This document shows positions 44,454-51,881 of a stretch of DNA of 58,476 nt, one piece after another. The DNA comes from Planctomycetaceae bacterium (GTDB taxonomy: Bacteria > Planctomycetota > Planctomycetia > Planctomycetales > Planctomycetaceae). Both the position numbers and the translations under genes were made by a program. The notes under the pieces are model-generated. The model did no database searches. It was not told where the DNA came from and saw nothing but the letters and a program-made list of their open reading frames with translations. Location of the stretch: positions 1-58,476 of the forward strand of contig JAJDEI010000292.1 in assembly GCA_029259845.1 (NCBI GenBank), given 5' to 3'. Position 1 is the stretch's first letter, and the number at the start of each line of letters is the position of its first letter.

Positions 44454-45623
44454 TCACAAACCGACTCCCGTCTCCAGCATCCGACGATCGCGTTCGTTCT
44501 CTTCATCTCGCAGCGGAGTGACATTTGCCGCACGATTCAGAATGGTCGCCAACCGGTTGATGCTGCGCTCCACCGTGTAGTTCGCCGAAACATGATCGCG
44601 CGCGGCACGGCCCAAGCCGCCAGCCAGTGTGGCATCCAAGGCCAATTCGGTCATCGCTTTGGCCATTCCACCGACGTCTCTTTCATCGACTAGTAGCCCT
44701 GTCCTGCGCTCGATGACGACGTCAGGGATGCCCGCATGACGGGTGGAAACAACGGGCAGACCACTGGCACCGGCTTCCAGTATGGCGACTGGAGTTCCTT
44801 CACAGTCTCCGTTTGATGCTTCGACTGAGTGTTGGACGAAACAGCGGGCCTGGCGCATTTCCTCCTGAACGACACCACTCGGCTGAGGTCCAAGGAAGTT
44901 GATTCGGTCGCTCACGCAAAGCCCTTCGGCGAGATCCCGGCACGCTGCCAGCAGAGGTCCGTTGCCGATCATCCGCAGTCGAACGTTGGGAATCGCCTTA
45001 GCGGTCTGCGCGAAGGCTGAGATTGTCAGGTGCGGAGCCTTCTTCTCCACGAACCGCCCCACGGCCACAAAGGTGGCCGGAGCGCCGGCGGGATCTGCAC
45101 CTCCAAACTGTGCGCAGTCAATTCCGTAATGATTCAGATGCAACTTGTTCTCCGGACAACCTTTAGCGATCAGCCGCTCCTGCATCGCGCGGGAAACTGC
45201 GATTACGGCAACCGACTGATCGAAGAGACGGCCATAAGCATCTCGATGGCCCTCCAAAACATCCCGTTGAGTCGCGTCGTAACCGTGGAAATGGACGACC
45301 AATGGAAGCTTGGCAATTCGACACGCCTCCATCGCCGCGACACCCGTCGGTCCGTATTCAGCAAGAACCACGTCCGGCTTGAACCTCCGAAACGCTGCCA
45401 AATAACCGGCTGTGCGCTCCCACTCCCACGTGCGACGCGCGATCACTCGGCCACACTTCCGCCACGCACGGGCCGCCACCGCCTGCGACAAAACCGAGAC
45501 CCCTCCAACGCATGGAATCCTCCCGTGCAGCGATGTCACAAGTCCCGGCAGCCTTTCGACGTGCGCACGGATGAACGTCTCGGAAACTTTGTTCAAAGCC
45601 GGTTGGATGATACAGATGTGCAT
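44454..45623 (-). CDS. GT4 family glycosyltransferase
   Basis: 389 aa. MHICIIQPALNKVSETFIRA, VVLAEYGPTGVAAMEACRIA, VHFHGYDATQRDVL, FVAVGRFVEKKAPHLTISAF and the EX7E-type motif CEGTPVAILEAGASGLPVV. The pattern is that of colanic-acid-type (WcaL/AmsK) retaining transferases. ATG at 45623 fits the start of the first beta strand. Intergenic spacing to the neighbours is 64 and 72 bp. Confidence 0.9.
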   Translation of the reverse strand: MHICIIQPALNKVSETFIRAHVERLPGLVTSLHGRIPCVGGVSVLSQAVAARAWRKCGRVIARRTWEWERTAGYLAAFRRFKPDVVLAEYGPTGVAAMEACRIAKLPLVVHFHGYDATQRDVLEGHRDAYGRLFDQSVAVIAVSRAMQERLIAKGCPENKLHLNHYGIDCAQFGGADPAGAPATFVAVGRFVEKKAPHLTISAFAQTAKAIPNVRLRMIGNGPLLAACRDLAEGLCVSDRINFLGPQPSGVVQEEMRQARCFVQHSVEASNGDCEGTPVAILEAGASGLPVVSTRHAGIPDVVIERRTGLLVDERDVGGMAKAMTELALDATLAGGLGRAARDHVSANYTVERSINRLATILNRAANVTPLRDEENERDRRMLETGVGL

Positions 45624-45695
45624 TCGTGCATTTACCGGCACTACGTGCCGAGATCTCTTGCGAGCCGCCTTGCGTCCCAACGTAACAGCAACTCC

Positions 45696-46460
45696 TCACC
45701 CAGGAACAACCGCACGCTCTTTCGCGGTCTTTTCAGCTACGAGAACGTAGACACACGCGTCCCGGTTACGGGATTCCACGGTGCACCGTCCATCTGCACG
45801 CTCGATACGCCACTGCATGAAGCGTATGAAGAGACTGCGCAATCGCTTGGGGACGCGGGGAAGGACTGCATCCTGCCAAAGCTGGAGTGCCGTCGCCTCT
45901 GGCCCCATGATGCCCGCCCATCGCGTGATGCGAAACCCGGCACGAGTCACATCGCGCCGCAGACCGTCGCACGTCCACCGCTGATAGTCTGTCGGGTCAG
46001 GGTGATACCGCCATACACCGTGTGTTGACAGGATCAGTCGCCCCCCGGTTCGCAATATCCGCCAAGCTTCGTGCAGGTACGCCGCCGGGTCCTCCACATG
46101 CTCAAGAACTTGGCTCGATAGCACGACATCGACACTCCCCGACTCCAGGGGGACGTGCCCCGGAACTTCCATGACGAGGTCGGCGTCGTCATTTCCAGGC
46201 AGGTCGCACCCGACGTATGTCGAAACATGTTCAACGAACAAGGGCCGATACGGCATGTTCCCACAGCCGAAGTCCAACAACCGATTCGCGTTCAGCGAGG
46301 CAACGTCATTAGATGCAATCTGTTGCATCGTCTTCCGCAGGCACATCAAATGCCAGTAAATACGGCTTGAGACTGACGGCGCCAACCGGTCACCCCGCAC
46401 CGTTGGTTTCAACGGAGCCGACAAAGTCGAAGCGACGGCAGACTTGGACTTATCACTCAA
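45696..46460 (-). CDS. Class I SAM-dependent methyltransferase
   Basis: 254 aa. RLLDFGCGNMPYRPLFVEHV (SAM site), YVGCDLPGNDDADLVM, VDVVLSSQVLEHVEDPAAYL and LRTGGRLILSTHGVWRYHPD, a common small methyltransferase of surface-polysaccharide loci. It starts at a TTG (46460), with AGGGTGA a few bases upstream; the N-terminus may therefore be slightly different. Substrate probably a sugar of the repeat unit. Confidence 0.82.
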   Translation of the reverse strand: MSDKSKSAVASTLSAPLKPTVRGDRLAPSVSSRIYWHLMCLRKTMQQIASNDVASLNANRLLDFGCGNMPYRPLFVEHVSTYVGCDLPGNDDADLVMEVPGHVPLESGSVDVVLSSQVLEHVEDPAAYLHEAWRILRTGGRLILSTHGVWRYHPDPTDYQRWTCDGLRRDVTRAGFRITRWAGIMGPEATALQLWQDAVLPRVPKRLRSLFIRFMQWRIERADGRCTVESRNRDACVYVLVAEKTAKERAVVPG

Positions 46461-46496
46461 CGCGAGTCACCCTGGTGAACAACGAATTCCCCAACA

Positions 46497-47285
46497 TCAT
46501 ACTTCGTGGCAACTGCTGCCAGGCTTAATCGCTAATCGGCCGGTGTAGTCAATTCGACTAAGGAAGAGCGGGATATTGTGCTCGGAAACATATTCATCGA
46601 CCGCCCTGCGTGCTCCTTCCCAATGACCATAGTCGTCCACAATTAATACGCCACCAACCGTTAGGAGGGGATAAAGATACTCGAGTTCGTGACGCGTCGA
46701 CTTGTACCAATCCGTATCCAAGCGGAGTAACGCTACCCTCTCTAATTCATCGTGAGGCAAAGTCTCTTCGACAGGGCCTATAACAAAATGCATGCGACTT
46801 ACGTCGTAGCCTGTGCTAGCGAGGGCCGTCTGCACGTCTTCTAGATTCGAACGTGCCCAGACCCAAGATGTATCTTTGTCTGAGGTTTCTAACAACGCTG
46901 CCGCAGCAGCACCTCGACAATCTCTATCAATTGCCTCAGGAGCGGTCATTCCTTCGAACGTATCGAACAGGAACAATTCCCGGTCGTGTATCCCTAGGCG
47001 ATGAAGCGTCAATGCGACTGCCATCATGCTTCCGCCTTTCCAAACACCACACTCCACAAAAGAACCGGGTATATCGTTGGCCACCAAGTATTCCACGGCA
47101 TTACACAGTGACGCGACGCGCTCTATCGATGTCATCGTGTATGGCTTGACAGCGTCGAACACTTCCAGTGTCACTTGACCAAAGTCGGCCTTGTCGCGCC
47201 CAGTTCGCGCACTGCCACTTCCACGCAGACCCCTATTGCGGCTTGTGGAGAAACGCTGCAACGTTCGTTTTGCAAGAGAAATCAT
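46497..47285 (-). CDS. TylF/MycF-type O-methyltransferase
   Basis: 262 aa. FVECGVWKGGSMMAVALTLH (SAM site), LFLFDTFEGMTAPE, VALLRLDTDWYKSTRHELEY and metal-binding VDDYGHWEGARRAVDEY place it in the macrocin O-methyltransferase family, Mg-dependent enzymes acting on sugars. GC is near 50 percent, low for this window. The ATG at 47285 is used; a GTG at 47294 with a closer GAGGG is an alternative. It sits directly after wzt, the usual place for genes defining chain end or cap structure in ABC-exported polysaccharides; a capping methylation is therefore a plausible but unproven role. Confidence 0.87.
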   Translation of the reverse strand: MISLAKRTLQRFSTSRNRGLRGSGSARTGRDKADFGQVTLEVFDAVKPYTMTSIERVASLCNAVEYLVANDIPGSFVECGVWKGGSMMAVALTLHRLGIHDRELFLFDTFEGMTAPEAIDRDCRGAAAAALLETSDKDTSWVWARSNLEDVQTALASTGYDVSRMHFVIGPVEETLPHDELERVALLRLDTDWYKSTRHELEYLYPLLTVGGVLIVDDYGHWEGARRAVDEYVSEHNIPLFLSRIDYTGRLAIKPGSSCHEV

Positions 47286-47308
47286 ATGTTGCACAGGCCC
47301 TCGTGTTA

Positions 47309-48622
47309 TCAGGTCGCGAACAGGATCGCTTCACCGGATTGACTGTTGAGACAAGGCGAATCTCCCAAATGACGTATAGCCCACTCGAAATCTTCGACAT
47401 ATGCACACGTGCCAGGACGCCAGGGAAACTCTCTGGATATTCGGTGCATCACGATTTCGAATGGGCAGACGTTTTCAATGGTCTCAAACTTTCTGCCACC
47501 TGGTCCCTCGCCGAAATGAACGGTCAATGTGTATTTGCCAAGATAGAGGCGACAACGAGGCACGACTGACAGCAATTCATATACCCCTGGGGTCCGACAC
47601 ATAGGGCGCTCAGAATCGAATGTCCAGATATGGTTTATCGGTCGCCCAAGGTTGTCACAGATCTGAAACGATAGGGAGGCAGACGAAACGACTACTGGGG
47701 TGCTAATCAGAAATCGTAGCTGCAACGGTTGACCATGTTGATGAATCGCGTTTCCTTCGGACGTGACGACATCTGCTCGGATAACACGCGGTCCGTCTTT
47801 GCTTGGGTTGTTCGAGTAAGCGCCCTGTTGATGAGACGGTGCCTCTAAGTACTTTTGAATGACCGCGCGAGGATCACCGTCTTGAATGTTGGTCCCGTGT
47901 TGAATCAGAAGGCAACGGTCGGTCAATGTAGAGACGGCTTGCATGTTGTGGCTGACGAAAAGCACTGTCCGTCCGGCGTCAGCAACATCCTGCATCTTCC
48001 CCAAGCACTTCTTTTGAAACTCCGCGTCGCCGACGGCGAGGACTTCGTCGATGATGAGGATTTCGGGTTCGAGGTGGGCGGCGACGGCGAACGCTAAACG
48101 GACTTTCATGCCGCTCGAATAACGCTTGATCGGGGTGTCGAGGAACTTTTCCACGCCGGAGAAGTCCACAATTTCGTCGAACTTGCGGTCGATCTCGCGC
48201 TTGGTCATGCCCAGGATCGTGCCGTTCATGTAGACGTTTTCGCGCCCCGACAGCTCCGGGTGGAAGCCCGTGCCGACTTCCAGCAGGCTCGACACGCGGC
48301 CGCGGATGATCGCGCGGCCACTGGTCGGCTTGGTGATGCGGCTGAGAATCTTCAAGAGCGTCGATTTGCCCGCCCCGTTGCGGCCGATCACCCCCAGCAC
48401 TTCCCCCTCCTGGACCTCAAACGACACGTCCTTGAGCGCCCAGATGATGTCCTCCGCGTCGCCGTTTTTGCTGTAGGTATCCAGCCCCCGCAGCCGCTTG
48501 AAATTCTTGAGCGGAGCCCGCAGCACGGAGGTCGCTGCGCTCAACAGCGTGTCCGGAATCTCCTCTTTGAGCCCAATGCGATAGGCCTTGCTGAGGTTTT
48601 CGACGGTGATGGCGGCGGACAT
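47309..48622 (-). CDS. wzt: ABC exporter ATPase with Wzt-type carbohydrate-binding C-domain
   Basis: 437 aa. ATPase half: Walker A GVIGRNGAGKST, the polysaccharide-exporter insert SSLLEVGTGFHPELSGRENV, signature YSSGMKVRLAFAVA, Walker B ILIIDEVLAVGD, switch SHNMQAV. The C-terminal 170 residues are a beta-sandwich (PLQLRFLISTPVVVSSASLS, KYTLTVHFGEGPGGR) like the Wzt domain that recognises the chain end. The 5' part is GC-rich like the backbone, while the 3' part encoding the C-domain is much lower in GC, like the adjacent methyltransferase: a likely recombination mosaic. Partner permease: 49103-50026. Confidence 0.92.
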   Translation of the reverse strand: MSAAITVENLSKAYRIGLKEEIPDTLLSAATSVLRAPLKNFKRLRGLDTYSKNGDAEDIIWALKDVSFEVQEGEVLGVIGRNGAGKSTLLKILSRITKPTSGRAIIRGRVSSLLEVGTGFHPELSGRENVYMNGTILGMTKREIDRKFDEIVDFSGVEKFLDTPIKRYSSGMKVRLAFAVAAHLEPEILIIDEVLAVGDAEFQKKCLGKMQDVADAGRTVLFVSHNMQAVSTLTDRCLLIQHGTNIQDGDPRAVIQKYLEAPSHQQGAYSNNPSKDGPRVIRADVVTSEGNAIHQHGQPLQLRFLISTPVVVSSASLSFQICDNLGRPINHIWTFDSERPMCRTPGVYELLSVVPRCRLYLGKYTLTVHFGEGPGGRKFETIENVCPFEIVMHRISREFPWRPGTCAYVEDFEWAIRHLGDSPCLNSQSGEAILFAT

Positions 48623-48629
48623 GTTGGGT

Positions 48630-48678
48630 GCTGGTTGCTGGTTGCTGGTTGCTGGTTGCTGGTTGTTAGTTGCTAGTT
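48630..48678. repeat. Heptamer array, five GCTGGTT plus two variant units
   Basis: Seven head-to-tail 7-bp units on the plus strand (GCTGGTT five times, then GTTAGTT and GCTAGTT). The array starts 7 bp after the wzt start codon region and overlaps the TAA stop of the four-helix-bundle gene. The reverse-complement motif lies at the other end of that gene (49067-49099). Confidence 0.9.
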
Positions 48679-49066
48679 AGCGTTGGCGGATTTTTCGGTG
48701 GAGGCTGGCGAGCATTTTTTCCAGTTGGATGCACTCCTTGATATGTTCGTTGAGGCTTTCGTGTGTCAGATAGCCGGCGTCTCGGAGTTTGTAGAGCCAG
48801 TTTTCCGCTTCGTTGGCTTCGCCGAGGGCGATGCTCAACGAGTTGACAAACTTGGCTTGGCTGCGATTGAAGCCCTCGGCGATGTTGGCCCCGATGGACC
48901 CGACACTGCGAAGCAACTGATCGGTGAAGATCGCAGCCGCGCGATTTTGGGGCAACTGTTCGAGTTCCCGTAACAGGTCGAGGAAGATCTGATGGGATTT
49001 TCTCCAGACCTCAAGATCGGTGAAGTGACGGATCGGCGACTCATCATGTTCACGCGATTCGTCCAT
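48677..49066 (-). CDS. Four-helix-bundle protein (S23/IVS family)
   Basis: 129 aa. The fold signature is clear: FTDLEVWRKSHQIFLDLLRE, QLLRSVGSIGANIAEGFNRS, FVNSLSIALGEANEAENWLY, LNEHIKECIQLEKMLASLHR. These small proteins were first described in intervening sequences of bacterial 23S rRNA genes and resemble the Avd protein of diversity-generating retroelements; their function is unknown. It lies between wzm and wzt, which normally adjoin, and is flanked by inverted heptamer arrays, one of which contains its stop codon and the other its start codon region. It looks like an inserted cassette rather than a part of the transporter. Confidence 0.9.
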   Translation of the reverse strand: MDESREHDESPIRHFTDLEVWRKSHQIFLDLLRELEQLPQNRAAAIFTDQLLRSVGSIGANIAEGFNRSQAKFVNSLSIALGEANEAENWLYKLRDAGYLTHESLNEHIKECIQLEKMLASLHRKIRQR

Positions 49067-49099
49067 GAACTATCACCCATCAACAAGCAACTAGCAACT
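49067..49099. repeat. Degenerate heptamer array, inverted relative to 48630-48678
   Basis: On the minus strand it reads GTTGCTA, GTTGCTT, GTTGATG, GGTGATA, leading in register into GTTCATG with the start codon of the four-helix-bundle gene. On the plus strand this is AGCAACT-type, the reverse complement of the downstream array. Confidence 0.75.
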
Positions 49100-49102
49100 T
49101 TT

Positions 49103-50026
49103 TCAAGCCACGTCTGCGAAGATTTGTTCTTTGCGGCGGAAGTACATGGCACCGGTAACGGCAATGACGCTTGCTGTGAGGCTGCCCAGGCCGATCTCCG
49201 TCCACGGCATGGCCCGCGTGCCCAGCAGGGCCGAGCGGAAGCCCTCGATCACACCCACCATGGGGTTGAAACTGTAGAGCAGCCGCGGGTTGATGGTCAG
49301 CTCACCCCACTGATAACTCTCCGGAATGATGCTGACCGAATAAACGACCGGCGCGGCATACATCAGGATTTGCACGAGGAAGGACATGGCGTACTTGACG
49401 TCGCGGTACTGGATGGCCAGGGCGGTCAGCCACATGCCCAGGCCGGCGGCGGTCAGCATCATCAGGCCGATGAGCAAGGGCAGCGCCAGGATGCCCCAGT
49501 TGGGCGTCATGCGGAACCAGGCCATCAAGCCGGCCAGCACGACCATGGAGATGCTGAAGTCGACGAGTTTGGACAGCACCGCCGAGAGCGGCAGGATCAT
49601 CCGCGGGAAGTAGACCTTGCTGATCATGTTCGCATTGGAGACTAGGCTGTTGGTCCCCTCGGTGAGCGAGTTGGCGAAGTAGGTCCAAGGCACCAGAGCG
49701 GCGAAGCTGAAGACGGCATACGGGACGCCGTCGGACTCGATTTTGGCCAGCTTGCCGAAGATGATCGTGAACACCAGCATGGAAAACAGCGGCTGAATGA
49801 CGGCCCAGGCAATGCCCAGCGTGCTTTGGGCATACATCACTTTGATGTTGCGCCAGACGAGGAACCGAAACAGGTCCCGGAACTGGTAGAGTTCGTGGAA
49901 GTCGATGAAGCTCCAGGCGGAGTCGGGCTCGACGACCGTGACCGGCACGGGGACATCCGTCGCAATGTTGGCGGCGTCCGGCGTTTGGGGACGGTCGATT
50001 TCAGGTTCGATCAAGGCGGAAGACAT
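49103..50026 (-). CDS. wzm: ABC polysaccharide exporter permease
   Basis: 307 aa. A cytoplasmic N-terminus of about 50 residues, then FRFLVWRNIKVMYAQSTLGI (the family's amphipathic start), six membrane helices (LGIAWAVIQPLFSMLVFTII and others) and the SLVSNANMISKVYFPRMILP loop that contacts the ATPase. With the Wzt protein (47309-48622) it exports completed polysaccharide across the inner membrane. The two genes are separated by the four-helix-bundle cassette. Confidence 0.92.
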   Translation of the reverse strand: MSSALIEPEIDRPQTPDAANIATDVPVPVTVVEPDSAWSFIDFHELYQFRDLFRFLVWRNIKVMYAQSTLGIAWAVIQPLFSMLVFTIIFGKLAKIESDGVPYAVFSFAALVPWTYFANSLTEGTNSLVSNANMISKVYFPRMILPLSAVLSKLVDFSISMVVLAGLMAWFRMTPNWGILALPLLIGLMMLTAAGLGMWLTALAIQYRDVKYAMSFLVQILMYAAPVVYSVSIIPESYQWGELTINPRLLYSFNPMVGVIEGFRSALLGTRAMPWTEIGLGSLTASVIAVTGAMYFRRKEQIFADVA

Positions 50027-50118
50027 AGACGTTATTGATACACGTAGCGTGGTACGGGATTCAACCGCGAAATTCAGACAGCACTGCGAGCGGTTTCCTG
50101 TCGGGCAGGCGCCAGTCG

Positions 50119-51057
50119 TCAGTTTGTGGGGACGCGCTCTTTCGTGGGGACCGTGTGCTGACGGCAGCCTGAAGGCTGGACTCCAACGGTGAGGTCGCTG
50201 GGGATGACTTCGGAGAGGGGGGCGAAGCGGAATTCGTCGAACAGCCGCGTGAGGCGGGATTCGATGTGGCGGCGGCCCGTGCCCTGGGTAATGCGGGTGC
50301 GGCGGGTCACCGGGAACTGGACTTCGTCGAGTTCAGCGGGGTCAAGCTCGTAGGGGTGCAAGTAGACGACGGCGGGGAGCCCTTCGGCCTGCAGATGACG
50401 GACGGCGCGGGCGGTGACGCGGTAGGGGTACAGCCTGAGGTATCCCCCGCCGGCAACGGGCCAGCGGCTGCCGGCCAGCGGGATGGCCGAGAGGGGGACC
50501 TCGATGAGGCCATTGTCCCGGCGGTGGATTTCCCGCGGGAACCGGTCGATGCCATATCGCCGCATTTTGACCGGCATGACACTGGAGTCGTAGGTGAGGC
50601 CGCTGTCGGCGAGAATATCGAGTGCCCACAACGAATCGTTGGTGATGGAGAAATCCGGGGCGCGGTATCCGAGGACGCGCTGGCTGGTGATGTCTTCGAG
50701 CAGCTTGACGGAATAGTCGAGTTCCTGGGTGAACTCCTGCGGGCCGATTTGGAAGACCGGCTTATGAGAGTAGCCGTGACTGCCGATTTCGTGACCGGCG
50801 TCGGCGATTTCCCGGACGACGTCGGGGAATTTCCGGGCCAATCGCCCGAGGACGAAAAACGTGCCGCAGACGCCGCAACGCTCGAACAGTTCGAGCATGC
50901 GGCGGGTGTTGGTCACGGCTCGTTCGGTGACGGGGAGCGCATGGTCGAGGCTGGACTGCGGCCAGTCTTCCACGTCGACCGTCAGGGCGTGTTGAAACGG
51001 CCTGCTGTCGGGCGTGAACGGCCGTTGCCGTTGTGACATAATCATCGGGCGATTCAC
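50119..51057 (-). CDS. Polysaccharide deacetylase, exosortase-locus type (DUF3473)
   Basis: 312 aa. NodB-like domain: HALTVDVEDWPQSSLD (catalytic Asp pair), GTFFVLGRLARKFPDVVREI, HEIGSHGYSHKPVFQIGPQE (metal histidines) and GYRAPDFSITNDSLW; then the C-terminal extension PVAGGGYLRLYPYRVTARAV and VVYLHPYELDPAE typical of the deacetylases found with exosortases (TIGR03006-like). It removes acetyl groups from the polymer or its precursors. The GTG start overlaps the TGA of the EpsI-like gene (GTGA); ATG codons at 51045 and 51039 are alternatives. Confidence 0.9.
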   Translation of the reverse strand: MNRPMIMSQRQRPFTPDSRPFQHALTVDVEDWPQSSLDHALPVTERAVTNTRRMLELFERCGVCGTFFVLGRLARKFPDVVREIADAGHEIGSHGYSHKPVFQIGPQEFTQELDYSVKLLEDITSQRVLGYRAPDFSITNDSLWALDILADSGLTYDSSVMPVKMRRYGIDRFPREIHRRDNGLIEVPLSAIPLAGSRWPVAGGGYLRLYPYRVTARAVRHLQAEGLPAVVYLHPYELDPAELDEVQFPVTRRTRITQGTGRRHIESRLTRLFDEFRFAPLSEVIPSDLTVGVQPSGCRQHTVPTKERVPTN

Positions 51058-51782
51058 TCGGTCTCGAAGTTTCTTGATACTTGGGCGAAACGCGTGAGGA
51101 ACTCCCGCATGAACTCATCCACCGGATTGGCGGTCGCGGCGTTCTCCTCATCCTCCTGATCCGTTTCCGCGGCTCTCTCGAACAACCTCACCGGGGCGGT
51201 GAAATAGAGGCGGTAAAGGTAGGGCTGACGGGCAAAGGTTAATCGTGCGTCGTCCGGTGTCGACCACGTTTGGCCATCTGGGCTCCACGACCAGAACGTC
51301 CTGATGTCCGGGCCTCCCTTGGACTCCGGCGGACGGTAATCGGCCACCAGGAAGGCGAATGATGTCTCCGTCGGCGATTGGCCGTCCGCGTTCGGTCCGT
51401 TCTCGGCTGCTCCCAGTTGCGTGGGTGCTTCCTTACCCAACTGCGTCATCCCGGAGAGCGTGAAGCAGTAGATTGGCGAGTGGAGCGAGATGGGCCCCGG
51501 CCGTCCGCACAGAATGGTGACGTGCGCCTCGGCACCGGTATTCTCATGGATGTACCGCCGCGAGAAGTAGCCCTCGGCACCGGCCAGCTTTCGCGTTGCG
51601 TCGTCGATTTTTCCACTTGGATCGCTCTGCCAACCATCAATCTCCAAGGTGAGATTCTCAACCTGCTTGGCAACGGCGAGGACGTTGGACGGCGGGCCCC
51701 AGCGGTCCGTGATGCGACCGTGGACCCAACCGGAAAGGCCGGCGACCGCGAGGGCAACAACGATGAGCAGCAGATTCCTCAT
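51054..51782 (-). CDS. EpsI-like exosortase-associated protein
   Basis: 242 aa. An N-terminal membrane anchor or signal (NLLLIVVALAVAGLSGWVHG), then a beta-rich domain with YFSRRYIHENTGAEAHVTIL, CGRPGPISLHSPIYCF and LVADYRPPESKGGPD, as in the EpsI/DUF3485 proteins that accompany or are fused to exosortases. Its biochemical role is not known. It lies between the BY-kinase and the deacetylase gene, overlapping the latter by 4 bp. Confidence 0.82.
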   Translation of the reverse strand: MRNLLLIVVALAVAGLSGWVHGRITDRWGPPSNVLAVAKQVENLTLEIDGWQSDPSGKIDDATRKLAGAEGYFSRRYIHENTGAEAHVTILCGRPGPISLHSPIYCFTLSGMTQLGKEAPTQLGAAENGPNADGQSPTETSFAFLVADYRPPESKGGPDIRTFWSWSPDGQTWSTPDDARLTFARQPYLYRLYFTAPVRLFERAAETDQEDEENAATANPVDEFMREFLTRFAQVSRNFETE

Positions 51783-51881
51783 GGGACGACTCCACGAGAT
51801 TCAAAAGGTTAGAGTGGGAGAAGACGGGGTGTCCTGCGGGCCGGTCGCAATCGTGGACACGACTGTCCGTGAGCATGGCGC

